Below are positions 26,751 through 36,480 of a stretch of DNA of 64,000 nt, one piece after another (position 1 is the first letter of the stretch; each line of letters starts with the position of its first letter). The notes beneath the pieces were generated by a model. The model saw only the letters and a list, made by a program, of their open reading frames with translations, ran no database searches and was not told the origin of the DNA. Source of the stretch: Litorimonas sp046250185 (GTDB lineage: Bacteria > Pseudomonadota > Alphaproteobacteria > Caulobacterales > Maricaulaceae). The stretch is from the NCBI RefSeq assembly GCF_046250185.1, contig NZ_CP176469.1. One strand, written 5' to 3'. The position numbers and the translations under genes were made by a program.

Positions 26751-27593
26751 ATGACTGAGAATAAAGACACCAATGCGGTGGACGTGACCAAAGCGTGGGA
26801 AGCGACGCAGGATCAAAAAGGTAAGGCTAAGAAGCTACGGCTTTTTGCCGCGCTGTCTTGGATCGTTGCCATTGGGGCAGAGGTCGCGGGAATTATCTTG
26901 CTGCTTCAAAATAAATTCGATGAGGGTAACCTTGCGCTGCTGATTGGGTTGCTGGTCGTGATCGCAATCTTTGCGATTGCGGGGAGCTTGATGTGGAAGC
27001 GGGCGAATAAACATGATCCTGCGACGAAGGCGGAGCCGTTTAAATTTTTCGTGCAAAACCAACTCGGCGCGATCATCACGGTGATTGCCTTCTTGCCTCT
27101 ATTGGCCATGATTTTCCTCGACAAAGATATGGACCCGAAGAACAAGAAAATCGCCGGCGGTGTAGGTGTGGGGCTTGCCGCACTTGCGACCGTTATCGGC
27201 ATAGATTTCAGCCCGCCTTCGACGGAGCAATACACGCAGGACATGAATGCTTGCGCAGCGCAGATAAAAGCGAATGAGCCGACCACGGCTTGCTCCCCCG
27301 AAGTTGCGGCGCAAGCGCAAGAGATCGCGAAGGACTCCGAAGCTGTGGCAGAAGCGACGCGGGACGCGAACAACCCCAATGGGCGCGACGTTGTCTATTG
27401 GATTGCACCCAAAGACGGCGCGGAGAAATCCGCTTCAAAGCTTGTCTTTCATCTGTGCCCAGAGGTTAGCACGTTGCGCGGTAAAACGGTGAATAGCGGC
27501 TCTGTCACAGAGGCCTATGCCCAGAACGCCGTGCGCCTGACGAAGCAAATTGCGATGGAGCAAAAGCAGTGCGGGTTTGCGCCAGCAGAGTAG
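26751..27593 (+). CDS. Hypothetical membrane protein with Cys-containing soluble tail
   Basis: A 280-residue protein I do not recognise. Four hydrophobic segments lie near residues 29-50, 58-78, 101-119 and 128-146. They are followed by a soluble, Ala/Glu-rich tail of about 130 residues with four Cys (MNACAAQ, TTACSPE, HLCPEV, QCGFAP), which could pair if the tail is periplasmic. The ATG at 26751 follows AAGGGGAA, so the upstream in-frame ATGs are rejected. It stands alone, divergent from the efflux operon and convergent with mutT. No function is proposed. Confidence 0.7.
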   Translation: MTENKDTNAVDVTKAWEATQDQKGKAKKLRLFAALSWIVAIGAEVAGIILLLQNKFDEGNLALLIGLLVVIAIFAIAGSLMWKRANKHDPATKAEPFKFFVQNQLGAIITVIAFLPLLAMIFLDKDMDPKNKKIAGGVGVGLAALATVIGIDFSPPSTEQYTQDMNACAAQIKANEPTTACSPEVAAQAQEIAKDSEAVAEATRDANNPNGRDVVYWIAPKDGAEKSASKLVFHLCPEVSTLRGKTVNSGSVTEAYAQNAVRLTKQIAMEQKQCGFAPAE

Positions 27594-27608
27594 CGCCCGC
27601 TTCAAAAA

Positions 27609-28052
27609 TTAGGTCGCGAAGCGCCGTCCGCGGGGCAAGCGATCTTTTAATTCTCGCGCTAGCTCTATATCGGCGGGCACAAGCGGCAGGTCCACGATTT
27701 TATCGGGCCAGACCCATTTAATTAATTGGCCTTCTTTGGGGCGGGCAAACCCGTCCCATTGCCGACATAAATAAAGCGGCATGAAAAGGTGGAAGTCTGC
27801 GTAAGCATGACTCGTGAAAGAGAAGGGCTGCACGCAGCGTTCGCACGGCTCAACGCCTAACTCTTCAAATAACTCGCGCGTTAGCGCGCGTTCGGGAGTT
27901 TCATTCGCCTCGACCTTGCCGCCTGGAAATTCCCACAGCCCCGCATGGTCTTTACCCTCGGGCCGCTGGCACATCAGCACACGGCCGTCGACGTCGATCA
28001 ACGCACACGCCGCGACGAGGAGTAGGGGTTTATCAGCTGCGGTAGTCGGCAT
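27609..28052 (-). CDS. mutT: MutT-type Nudix hydrolase
   Basis: A 147-residue Nudix protein. The Nudix box is perfect, from GGKVEAN through TRELFEELGV, with all the metal-binding Glu residues. The start MPTTAADKPLLLVAACALID and WEFPGG are typical of 8-oxo-dGTP diphosphatase MutT, which cleans oxidised nucleotides. The start overlaps the end of argJ by 20 bases, so it is coupled to argJ; this order is common in alphaproteobacteria. Confidence 0.9.
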   Translation of the reverse strand: MPTTAADKPLLLVAACALIDVDGRVLMCQRPEGKDHAGLWEFPGGKVEANETPERALTRELFEELGVEPCERCVQPFSFTSHAYADFHLFMPLYLCRQWDGFARPKEGQLIKWVWPDKIVDLPLVPADIELARELKDRLPRGRRFAT

Positions 28053-29274
28053 TAATATCAATATAACTATGCGTGAGGTCGCAAGTATAGACAGTTGCTT
28101 GGCCGTCTTCGAGACCCATATCGATATGAATATCGATCGCGTCACGCTTCATATATTCCGCGCCGTCTAGCTCTGTGTAATCAGGTAAGCGCTGGCCATT
28201 CTCTGCCAGTAAATGCGGGCCGAGCGAGATAGAAAGCTTGTCGCGGTCAGCAGGCTCGCCCGCCTTTCCGACCGCCATAATGATGCGGCCCCAATTCGCG
28301 TCTTCGCCCGCTATCGCTGTTTTTACGAGCGGAGAATTGGCGACAGACATGCCGATTTTTTTCGCGCTCGCGTCACTCACCGCCCCTGTCACTGTAATGG
28401 TCACAAATTTGGAAATGCCTTCCCCGTCTTTGATCACTTGCATGGCCAGATCGAAAAGCACGGTATGAAGCGCATCTTTGAACGCGGGCAGCCGAGGGTC
28501 ATCCAGGCTAGAAATTTCTGAATGTTTGGCCGTCCCGCTCGCAAGCAATAGCAGTGTGTCAGACGTCGACGTGTCGCTATCGACAGTGATCGCGTTGAAG
28601 CTTGTCTGTGTCAGGTCAGAGAGAAGGGCTTGCAGAACTGGCTGCGAAATTGCGGCGTCAGTCGCCACGAATGACAGCATAGTCGCCATGTCGGGCGCGA
28701 TCATGCCGCTACCCTTGGCGATGCCGTTAATGGTCACATATACGCCGTCAATGAGGCAGGTCGCGGTTGCGCCTTTGGGGTGGGTGTCTGTTGTCATGAT
28801 CGCTTTGGCAGCCGCTTCCCAGCCGTCAGCGTCCAAATCTGCTTCCATTTCAGGAAATTTCGCAAGAACTTTGGAGGCGTCGAGCGGTTCCCCGATGACG
28901 CCTGTGCTGGCAAGGAAGACGCCGTCTTGATCCGCTTGGAAAATATCCGCCACACCTTGCGCAGTCTCGATCACAGCATCGCGGCTTTTCTGTCCGCCAA
29001 ACACATTGGCTGTCCCAGAATTGACGACGACCACGCGGGGGCCGTTTGTGGTATAGTCCAGTGCTTTGCGCGACCAATCAACAGGTGCACCGGGGCAGAG
29101 GTTCTGCGTGAAAACACCCGCAACCTGCGTGCCTAGCGCGGCCACCATGACCCAGAGGTCGGTGCGGTTTTTATATTTCACGCCAGCTTCGGCCGTGGAC
29201 ATAGTGAAGCCTTTGATCGGCGGCAGCGTTGGAAAATGTTTGGGCGCGAAAGGCGATAATTTATATTGGGCCAT
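28033..29274 (-). CDS. argJ: Glutamate N-acetyltransferase / amino-acid acetyltransferase
   Basis: A 413-residue ArgJ of normal length. The autocleavage site is visible in KGSGMIAPDMATMLSF: the precursor splits before Thr, which becomes the nucleophile. The protein transfers acetyl from N-acetylornithine to glutamate in the arginine pathway. The carboxyl end CDLTHSYIDINADYRS is the family signature. It lies 8 bases downstream of the PpiC-like gene, with mutT overlapping its end. Confidence 0.96.
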   Translation of the reverse strand: MAQYKLSPFAPKHFPTLPPIKGFTMSTAEAGVKYKNRTDLWVMVAALGTQVAGVFTQNLCPGAPVDWSRKALDYTTNGPRVVVVNSGTANVFGGQKSRDAVIETAQGVADIFQADQDGVFLASTGVIGEPLDASKVLAKFPEMEADLDADGWEAAAKAIMTTDTHPKGATATCLIDGVYVTINGIAKGSGMIAPDMATMLSFVATDAAISQPVLQALLSDLTQTSFNAITVDSDTSTSDTLLLLASGTAKHSEISSLDDPRLPAFKDALHTVLFDLAMQVIKDGEGISKFVTITVTGAVSDASAKKIGMSVANSPLVKTAIAGEDANWGRIIMAVGKAGEPADRDKLSISLGPHLLAENGQRLPDYTELDGAEYMKRDAIDIHIDMGLEDGQATVYTCDLTHSYIDINADYRS

Positions 29275-29282
29275 AGGCGCGA

Positions 29283-30236
29283 TTACTCATTTTCATCCGC
29301 TGTGTCGACATCTTCTGTTGTGTCGTCTTTACTGTTTCCGGGATCAAGGGTTGGCGTTTCAGGCTCAAGAGTCTGATAAACAAATTCCACCTCGCCCGTT
29401 TTGCGCAGATCAGACAGTAAAGTCTGGATGGCTTCAAACGTCATAAAGTTCACGATTTCAGGTTTTAGCGCCTCAAAGCTTGGCTGTTCGGGCAGACGCG
29501 AGTCACGGACTTCGACAACATGCCAGCCAAATTCTGTCTTAAACGGCGGCAAGCGGTCACCGATCTTGGCCTTAAAGACGGGCCGCGTGAAACGACCATC
29601 CAACATATCAAGGCTAAAGAAGCCCAGATCGCCGCCCTTGGCTGCACTGCCATTATCGAGTGATTTTTCCTGCGCAAGTGCCGCAAAATCTGCGCCGTCT
29701 TCAAGCGACTTAAAGATCGCGTCAGCCTCTGCTTTGTCTTCAACTAAAATGTGCCGTGCGCGCCGTTCTTCGCCGCGCCGGACAATATCGGATTGGGCGT
29801 CATACATTTTGCGAATGGTCACTTCGTTGACCGTGTTTTGCAGATGATCTTCGACGCGGATATTGCCCAATATGCGCTCTCGGGCGGCGGATAAGCGGCG
29901 CTTTGTTTCATCAGTTTGATCAAGCGACTGGCTCATGGCGTCGAGGGCCAGAAGACGCTGATCAATCAGTTCTTCCAGTGTTTTTTGAAATGTCGGGTCA
30001 GAGGGCGTGAGCGGCACGCCTTCGCTGACCAAGCCTTGCCCAGTTGCGGCGCGTTCGACGTCAGAGAGAAAGATTTTCGTGCCATTCACCCGCGCGACGA
30101 CTTTATCGCCGGGTCGGGTTGAGGTTTGGCTAAAATTATCTGCGCCGTCAGAATTTGCGCCACCCTGACAGGCGGAAAGCGAAAAACCACAGGCCACAAG
30201 CCCACAGAGCAAAGTTTTTGTTAAAATTTGAGGCAT
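29283..30236 (-). CDS. PpiC/SurA-type peptidylprolyl isomerase lipoprotein
   Basis: A 317-residue protein with a lipoprotein signal; the lipobox is LSAC near residue 23. A SurA-like amino region (GLVSEGVPLTPSDPTFQKTL) is followed by a parvulin domain from about residue 160 (ARHILVEDKAEADAIFKSL to LGFFSLDMLDG and GWHVVEVRD). It should assist folding of exported proteins at the membrane. An acidic tail (TEDVDTADENE) closes the chain. It is divergent from secA, which puts a folding factor beside the export motor. Confidence 0.88.
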   Translation of the reverse strand: MPQILTKTLLCGLVACGFSLSACQGGANSDGADNFSQTSTRPGDKVVARVNGTKIFLSDVERAATGQGLVSEGVPLTPSDPTFQKTLEELIDQRLLALDAMSQSLDQTDETKRRLSAARERILGNIRVEDHLQNTVNEVTIRKMYDAQSDIVRRGEERRARHILVEDKAEADAIFKSLEDGADFAALAQEKSLDNGSAAKGGDLGFFSLDMLDGRFTRPVFKAKIGDRLPPFKTEFGWHVVEVRDSRLPEQPSFEALKPEIVNFMTFEAIQTLLSDLRKTGEVEFVYQTLEPETPTLDPGNSKDDTTEDVDTADENE

Positions 30237-30354
30237 ATTTTTGATTTCTTCAATGTAACAATCCCAGCCCGTTCATTGACTTAGAGCATCACCCTACCTA
30301 TGTCACCACAAACGTCTGGGCAGAGTGAATCGCCCCAAAAATCTAGGACTACCC

Positions 30355-33057
30355 ATGCTCGGTATCGCCAAAAAAATCTTCGGGACTGAAAATGACCGAA
30401 AGCTGAAAAAGCTGCGTCCCTTAGTCGAGAAAATTAACAGCCTTGAGCCCGACTTTGTAAAGCTAACAGATGACGCCCTGCGCTTGAAAACAGATGAGTA
30501 TCGCAAGCGGTATGCGGACGGCGAAACGCTGGACGACCTGCTGCCCGAAGCTTTCGCCACAGTGCGAGAGGCGGCAAAACGGACGCTGGGGCAACGCCAT
30601 TATGATGTGCAGCTGATCGGCGGCCTGACGCTTCACCGCGGCGAGATTGCAGAAATGCGGACGGGTGAGGGTAAGACGCTTGTGTCCACATTGGCCGCTT
30701 ATCTGAACGCGATCCCGGGACGCGGTGTTCACATTGTGACGGTCAATGACTACCTCGCCAGTCGCGATGCGCAGTGGATGGGCCAAGTCTATAACTTCCT
30801 CGGCATGACGGTGGGCTGCGTCAATGATCATCCAGCCTATGGCGGCGGGCGGCAACAGGCCTATGCGTGCGACATCACTTACGGCACGAATAATGAATTC
30901 GGCTTTGATTACCTGCGCGACAATATGAAATACTCCGTCGAAGAGATGGATCAACGCGGGCATGTTTATGCGATCATCGATGAGATTGACTCGATCCTGA
31001 TTGACGAAGCGCGGACGCCCCTGATCATTTCTGGTCCAACAGACGATAAGTCAGAACTTTACCGCACGATTGACGGTATCATTCCGTCGATTGACGAAGC
31101 GGGCTATGAGCTAGACGAAAAGCAACGCACGGCGACGTTTAACGAAGCGGGCAATGAGCAAATTGAAAATATCCTGCGGGAGCGCGGCTTGCTCAGCGGC
31201 GAAGGTCTGTATGACGTCGAAAACGTCACCGTTGTTCACCACATCAACCAAGCCTTGAAAGCGCATAAGCTATTCATCCGTGACAAAGACTATATCGTCA
31301 AAGAGGGCGAAGTGGTCCTGATCGATGAATTTACAGGGCGCATGATGGATGGGCGCCGCCTCTCCGAAGGTCTGCACCAAGCGATCGAGGCTAAAGAAAA
31401 CGTCGACATTAAACCCGAAAACGTGACGCTCGCCTCTGTCACACTGCAAAACTACTTCCGCCTCTATGAAAAGCTGTCGGGGATGACAGGTACGGCGGAG
31501 ACTGAAGCCAGCGAATTCGCCGATATTTACAAGCTCGAAGTTTTGGTGATCCCGACCAATCGTCCGATCCAGCGGATTGACGAAGAAGACGTGATCTACC
31601 GCACCGAAGCCGAGAAATTCAAAGCGATTGTCGACGAGATCGAGCGCTGCGCGAAAAATAAACAGCCTATGCTGGTCGGTACCGTGTCGATCGAGAAATC
31701 AGAAGCTCTGTCAGCTTACCTGACTGAACGCGGCGTTGAACACCGTGTGCTAAACGCGCGGTTCCACGAAGAAGAAGCGTCTATCGTGGCGCAGGCCGGC
31801 GTGCCGGGCGCGGTGACCATCGCGACGAATATGGCGGGTCGCGGGACCGACATTCAACTGGGCGGCAATCTGGATATGCGGATCGAACAAGAAGTCCCAG
31901 CAGAGCTAGAAGGCGGTGATCGCGAGCGGGCGATTGATAAGATTAAAGACGAAATCGCAGCATATAAAGACGAAGCGCTGAAAGCTGGCGGGCTATATGT
32001 CTTGGCCACAGAACGCCATGAGAGCCGCCGGATCGATAACCAACTGCGCGGACGAACAGGTCGCCAAGGTGACCCAGGACGCTCGAAATTCTACCTCTCA
32101 ACCGAAGATGACCTGATGCGAATTTTTGGCGGCGACCGCTTGAAATCTATGATGGGAAAAATGGGCTGGGAAGAAGGCGAAGAACTAACCAACCGCTTTA
32201 TGACCAAAGCCGTAGAGCGCGCGCAAGTCCGCGTTGAAACACGCAACTTTGATATTCGGAAAAACTTGCTGAAATATGACGATGTCATGAATGATCAGCG
32301 CAAAACGATCTTCGAACAGCGTATGGAATTTATGACGGATGATGATGTGTCAGACGTCGTTGAAGATTTCCGCCATCAGCTCTGCGAAGACTTGATCGAT
32401 GAATATATTCCGAAAAAAGCCTATGCCGAGCAGTGGAATATTAAAGGCCTGACCGAAGAGGCCAAAGAAGCGCTCGCGATGGAATTGCCATTCGATGCCT
32501 GGGCCGCAGAAGAGGGCATCGCCGATGAAGAAATGCTGACGCGCCTGAAAACGGCAACGGATCAAGCCTTCACGCAGCTCTCTGACGGGATTGATCCGGA
32601 CGAACTTCACCGCGCAGAAAAGCAAATTCTCTTGCAAGTCATTGATAAAAATTGGCGCGAGCATTTGCAGCAACTCGACAGCTTGAAATCCGTGATCGGC
32701 ATGCGAGCTTATGGCCAACGTGATCCGCTGAATGAATATAAATCAGAGGCCTTCACGCTCTTTGATAAATTGCTCACAAGCTTACGCGAAGACGTGACGA
32801 AATCGGTGATGCGGCTCCTGCTGAATGTGCAGATGCAGCGCCAAGAAAATCAACTGCAAGCCCAGCAAGCTCAACAAGCGCCAGCTGCGCCCTCTGCGCG
32901 CGGCCCGATGGACATGATGACGTCTGGGCCAGTTGCGGCTGCAGCTGCGGACCAGTCTGTTGATGTTGACTTTGATTTGACAGATGTGTCGCGTAACAGC
33001 GCGTGCCCATGTGGATCTGGCATGAAGGTCAAGCATTGCCACGGTAAACTCACCTAG
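30355..33057 (+). CDS. secA: Preprotein translocase ATPase SecA
   Basis: A 900-residue SecA of full length. The start MLGIAKKIFGTENDRKLKKL is conventional, chosen over an upstream in-frame GTG at 30325. Walker A is in MRTGEGKTLVSTLAAYLNA and Walker B in IIDEIDSILIDEART. The nucleotide domain 2 motif GRGTDIQLGGNLD is intact. The carboxyl zinc finger CPCGSGMKVKHCHG, which binds SecB and phospholipid, is present. A terminator follows the gene. Confidence 0.98.
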   Translation: MLGIAKKIFGTENDRKLKKLRPLVEKINSLEPDFVKLTDDALRLKTDEYRKRYADGETLDDLLPEAFATVREAAKRTLGQRHYDVQLIGGLTLHRGEIAEMRTGEGKTLVSTLAAYLNAIPGRGVHIVTVNDYLASRDAQWMGQVYNFLGMTVGCVNDHPAYGGGRQQAYACDITYGTNNEFGFDYLRDNMKYSVEEMDQRGHVYAIIDEIDSILIDEARTPLIISGPTDDKSELYRTIDGIIPSIDEAGYELDEKQRTATFNEAGNEQIENILRERGLLSGEGLYDVENVTVVHHINQALKAHKLFIRDKDYIVKEGEVVLIDEFTGRMMDGRRLSEGLHQAIEAKENVDIKPENVTLASVTLQNYFRLYEKLSGMTGTAETEASEFADIYKLEVLVIPTNRPIQRIDEEDVIYRTEAEKFKAIVDEIERCAKNKQPMLVGTVSIEKSEALSAYLTERGVEHRVLNARFHEEEASIVAQAGVPGAVTIATNMAGRGTDIQLGGNLDMRIEQEVPAELEGGDRERAIDKIKDEIAAYKDEALKAGGLYVLATERHESRRIDNQLRGRTGRQGDPGRSKFYLSTEDDLMRIFGGDRLKSMMGKMGWEEGEELTNRFMTKAVERAQVRVETRNFDIRKNLLKYDDVMNDQRKTIFEQRMEFMTDDDVSDVVEDFRHQLCEDLIDEYIPKKAYAEQWNIKGLTEEAKEALAMELPFDAWAAEEGIADEEMLTRLKTATDQAFTQLSDGIDPDELHRAEKQILLQVIDKNWREHLQQLDSLKSVIGMRAYGQRDPLNEYKSEAFTLFDKLLTSLREDVTKSVMRLLLNVQMQRQENQLQAQQAQQAPAAPSARGPMDMMTSGPVAAAAADQSVDVDFDLTDVSRNSACPCGSGMKVKHCHGKLT

Positions 33058-33063
33058 CTTGTA

Positions 33064-33088
33064 GCGCCGTATTCATTGCGGCGTTTTT
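33064..33088 (+). terminator. Intrinsic terminator after secA
   Basis: GCGCCG (33064-33069) pairs with CGGCGT (33079-33084) with one wobble, followed by a run of five T. It begins 6 bases after the secA stop codon. Confidence 0.7.
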
Positions 33089-33312
33089 GCAACAGACGAC
33101 ATAAAATTCCAAAAACATCTGCTTTTCTGCGGATCGCTTTCAGCACAGGCAAATCTTGTGCGGTTGCGCACAATCATGCATCGCGGCCAAGTAATCACAG
33201 GGATTAGCGCTCAAAACCATCGTATCTGATCGGCGTCTAACGCTATGGGAGGGCATCAAATCACAAACGACGTGATCACTGGGAAAGCGTCGCAACACTT
33301 TTGGAGATATCC

Positions 33313-34143
33313 ATGAAAAAACTTTTACTCGGATCTGCCGCTTTGATCGCAGCCTCAGCCGCCCCTCTCGCCGCTCAAGCGCAAGATATTAGCGTGACGA
33401 CAGGCGTTGACGTGGTCACGGATTATGTCTTCCGCGGCGTCTCCCTCGCTGATACGGCTGTGCAGCCTTATGTGGAAGTATCTTCGGGCGCTTTTACAGC
33501 GGGCGCATGGTTCTCAACGGGATTGGGCGACACATCTCTCTTTGCCGCCGACGAAGTTGATCTTTATCTGGGATATAGCGTGCCAACTGAAGGCGCCATT
33601 TCTTTGGACTTCGGCGTGACGTATTATCACTACCCACAATTCGGCAGCCTTTTTTCAACGAGCGGCAGCTTAGACGATGACTTCCGCGATGCAGATGCAC
33701 TTGATGATGTTGGCGATATTCTCGGCTTGGACGAGGACGACATTGACGGGGCATTTGAAGACTTAGTTTCTGGCACATATGAAGTCTCTGCCTCTGTCGG
33801 GTTTGACTCCGTTCTGTCGCCGTCTGTGACAGCTTATTACGATTTAACGCTCGAAGCCCTTACGCTCGAAGGCGGCATTAGTCACAGCGTTCCTGTGAGC
33901 GATAAAACGAGCTTTGATCTCGGCGCAACTGTCGGTCTGGTGTCTGTCGATGGTGACGGTGATTATGAGTATGGTCAGCTCTCAGCCTCGCTGGGTTACG
34001 CATTTACGGATGCTGTATCAGGTTATGTCGGCGCAAATTATGCCTTGAGCAGCGAAGACACATTAGGGTTCAAAAAAACGCTTTTGGGTGATCCAAAAGA
34101 TAACCTGCTCTTCTTCGGCGCAGGTGTGTCTGCTGGATTTTAA
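33313..34143 (+). CDS. TorF-family putative porin
   Basis: A 276-residue protein with a clear signal peptide (MKKLLLGSAALIAASAAPLA, cut after AQA) and an outer-membrane beta-barrel of the TorF/Gcw_chp family, whose opening SVTTGVDVVTDYVFRGVSLA is characteristic. An acidic, Asp-rich insertion near residues 115-155 (DDVGDILGLDEDDIDGAFED) is unusual and might bind cations; that is inference. The ATG at 33313 has GGAGA upstream. A terminator follows, so the gene is probably monocistronic. Confidence 0.85.
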   Translation: MKKLLLGSAALIAASAAPLAAQAQDISVTTGVDVVTDYVFRGVSLADTAVQPYVEVSSGAFTAGAWFSTGLGDTSLFAADEVDLYLGYSVPTEGAISLDFGVTYYHYPQFGSLFSTSGSLDDDFRDADALDDVGDILGLDEDDIDGAFEDLVSGTYEVSASVGFDSVLSPSVTAYYDLTLEALTLEGGISHSVPVSDKTSFDLGATVGLVSVDGDGDYEYGQLSASLGYAFTDAVSGYVGANYALSSEDTLGFKKTLLGDPKDNLLFFGAGVSAGF

Positions 34144-34163
34144 TTAGATAACAAAACACATTT

Positions 34164-34213
34164 AAAGCCTCGTCTTTTCATTTGTTATCAAATGACAGGG
34201 CGGGGCTTTTCTA
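34164..34213 (+). terminator. Intrinsic terminator after the porin gene
   Basis: AAAGCCTCGTC (34164-34174) pairs with GGGCGGGGCTTT, including G.T pairs, and ends in TTTT. The loop is long at about 23 bases and contains the near-palindrome ATTTGTTATCAAAT. Confidence 0.65.
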
Positions 34214-34253
34214 TGCCGAAGTTAGGATAGAACTGTGACGTTTGGTTGGCCCA

Positions 34254-35201
34254 TTACTCAATCAAGGCACGGCCGATATTGAGGAATTTATCGCGGCGGC
34301 GTTTAATTAATTCATCCGGCGATAGGGCTGATAAGTCTTTCAAGTTTTTGACAATCGCGGCCCCCACAGTTTTGACAGCGACATGTGTATCGCGATGGGC
34401 GCCGCCCACGGGCTCTTTGATAATCTGGTCAATCACGCCGAGCTTTTTGAGATCTTGCGCCGTGATTTTCATCGCCTTGGCCGCGTCTTGCGCCCGCGCC
34501 CCGTCGCGCCATAAAATAGAGGCGCAGCCTTCGGGTGAGATCACAGAATAAATCGAGTGTTCTAACATCATCACACTATCAGCGGTCGCAATCGCCACCG
34601 CACCGCCAGACCCGCCTTCGCCTGTGATGACAGATACAAACGGCACGCGCAGTGATAAGCCGCGATCAATGCTGCGGGCGATCGCTTCGGCCTGTCCGCG
34701 CTCCTCCGCGCCGCGCCCTGGGAAGGCACCTGCCGTATCGACAAAGCTGACAACGGGAATAGAAAACCGTTCCGCCAAATCCATCAAACGCACCGCCTTG
34801 CGGTAGCCTTCTGGATTGGCCATGCCGAAATTATGCTTGAGGCGCGTCTCTGTGTCTGTGCCTTTTTCATGGCCCATCACAACAACGCTTTGCCCTCGTA
34901 TTTTCCCTAATCCCCCGAGCAGGGCGTGATCATCGCCAAATTTCCGGTCACCTGATAGCGGTGTGTAATCCGAAACTAAAGCCTCAACGAAGTCAGAATA
35001 ATGCGGGCGGGCAGGGTGACGTGCGACTTGCGTTTTCTCCCAAGGGCCGATCGAATTATAAAGCGCTTTTAGTTGATTTTCTGATTTTTGGCGCAATTCC
35101 GCGACTGCAGGCGCACTCTCGCTCTCCGACGTCAGCAGCTCTTCGACCTGCTTGTCCAACTCAGCGATGGGGCGTTCAAAATCAAGATATGTGCGAGCCA
35201 T
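34254..35201 (-). CDS. accA: Acetyl-CoA carboxylase carboxyltransferase subunit alpha
   Basis: A 315-residue AccA of normal length. The start FERPIAELDKQVEELL and the carboxyltransferase region DTAGAFPGRGAEERGQAEAI are diagnostic; GEGGSGGAVAIATAD forms the oxyanion-binding loop. With AccBCD (not in this window) it makes malonyl-CoA for fatty acid synthesis. It follows xerD and a 90-residue gene on the same strand. Confidence 0.96.
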   Translation of the reverse strand: MARTYLDFERPIAELDKQVEELLTSESESAPAVAELRQKSENQLKALYNSIGPWEKTQVARHPARPHYSDFVEALVSDYTPLSGDRKFGDDHALLGGLGKIRGQSVVVMGHEKGTDTETRLKHNFGMANPEGYRKAVRLMDLAERFSIPVVSFVDTAGAFPGRGAEERGQAEAIARSIDRGLSLRVPFVSVITGEGGSGGAVAIATADSVMMLEHSIYSVISPEGCASILWRDGARAQDAAKAMKITAQDLKKLGVIDQIIKEPVGGAHRDTHVAVKTVGAAIVKNLKDLSALSPDELIKRRRDKFLNIGRALIE

Positions 35202-35298
35202 AGATGCAAATGTGTCCCTAATTTAAGCGTGGCACAATAGCGTTGCCCGCGCGCAGGTAAACCCAAAACTTTACCGCTGATTTAAGGCTGTGTTGGAA

Positions 35299-35571
35299 TT
35301 AAATCGAATAGGTCTTGACGCTGACTTCATGGCCGTAGCGTTGGACGAATTTACGCTTGATACGGCGAACCCAATGATGTTCGTCCTCGACCTTCATACC
35401 GTCGGCAATGATCACGCGTTCTGTGAAAACTTTGGACGTCAAAGGCTTTGACCCCTCGATCAAATCCTTAGCGGTCAGGCCGTGATTAAGATCCCACTCT
35501 TGGGTAAGGTCAGTCAGCAACACGTCTAGGTCGCCAAATAAATCTGGATGTCGTCTACGTTCCCAAGTCAT
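35299..35571 (-). CDS. Hypothetical protein, 90 residues
   Basis: A small soluble basic protein I do not recognise (starts MTWERRRHPDLFGDLDVLLT). It has no signal peptide or membrane segment. It starts 9 bases after the xerD stop and precedes accA by about 100 bases, so it is likely read with xerD. The reading frame is open over its whole length with codon use like its neighbours, and the neat spacing supports a real gene. Confidence 0.65.
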   Translation of the reverse strand: MTWERRRHPDLFGDLDVLLTDLTQEWDLNHGLTAKDLIEGSKPLTSKVFTERVIIADGMKVEDEHHWVRRIKRKFVQRYGHEVSVKTYSI

Positions 35572-35580
35572 AGGCGTTCT

Positions 35581-36480
35581 TTAGGCTAAAGGATGCTTGG
35601 TCTCAACCAATTCCCGCATGCGTTCGTCTAAAATATGCGTGTAAATCTGCGTGGTTGAAATATCGGCATGGCCGAGCAAGGTTTGCACCGCGCGAAGGTC
35701 AGCGCCCCCTTCTAGCATATGTGTCGCAAAAGCGTGGCGTAGCACATGTGGCGATATTTTAGCGGGATTTAGACCCGCGTCCCTCGCCAGATCTTTGAGC
35801 ATTTGCGCAAAGCGTTCCCGCGTCATGTGACCCAGCTTTCCGCTGCTGGGGAATAGGAACGATTTGGCGCGATCTTTGGCAATCGCATTGGTCGGTAGGG
35901 TTTGTTCTCGCAAGGGAAGCCATGTCGTGATGGCACGTTGCGCGGCACCTGTCAGGGGGACCAGACGTTCTCGCCCGCCTTTGCCTTTGATCATCAAACA
36001 TCCATCGCCGCGCCGCATCGCCGCCGTTTTTAAACTGACTAACTCTGTCACGCGCAGCCCGCCCGCATAGAGAATTTCCAGCGCACAACTGAGCCGCACG
36101 CCTTTGGGCGACGTGTCTTTGGCGGCTTGCGTAAACAACGCATCGACATCGGCATGGGTGATAATTTTAGGGAGCGGCCGCCCTTGCTTTGGCCCGCGCA
36201 AAGCGTGCGCGGGATTATCTTGGCGCAGTCCCTCTGTTTGTAGAAACAAGAAAAACTGCTTGGCAGCCGACAGCTTGCGCGCAGCAGATGACGGGGCCAG
36301 CCCGTCCTTGGCCCATTGCGCTAACACACTCTCGAGCGCCCCCGTACCTGCCGCTTCCAGTGACTTTGATGTCAGCGCGTCTCGCCAGCCTTCCAGATCA
36401 CGCCGATAGGCGGTCAGCGTATTCTCGCTCGCGCCCCGCTCCGCGCTCATCATTTCAAGAAAGGTCTCGATCTGTGTCAT
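35581..36480 (-). CDS. xerD: Tyrosine recombinase XerD
   Basis: A 299-residue site-specific recombinase. The catalytic residues are all present: Arg in YAGGLRVTELVSLK, Lys in KGKGGRERLVPL, His and Arg in HVLRHAFATH, His in LLGHADISTT and Tyr in TQIYTHI. The amino core-binding domain (FLEMMSAERGASENTLTAYR) fits XerD more than XerC. It resolves chromosome dimers at dif with XerC and FtsK. Its start overlaps the 519-residue gene by 4 bases. Its place among housekeeping genes argues against a phage origin. Confidence 0.92.
   Translation of the reverse strand: MTQIETFLEMMSAERGASENTLTAYRRDLEGWRDALTSKSLEAAGTGALESVLAQWAKDGLAPSSAARKLSAAKQFFLFLQTEGLRQDNPAHALRGPKQGRPLPKIITHADVDALFTQAAKDTSPKGVRLSCALEILYAGGLRVTELVSLKTAAMRRGDGCLMIKGKGGRERLVPLTGAAQRAITTWLPLREQTLPTNAIAKDRAKSFLFPSSGKLGHMTRERFAQMLKDLARDAGLNPAKISPHVLRHAFATHMLEGGADLRAVQTLLGHADISTTQIYTHILDERMRELVETKHPLA

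Noticed and set aside
35581..36480. Phage or integron integrase
   Set aside because: The protein matches XerD and sits in a housekeeping context without mobile-element neighbours.
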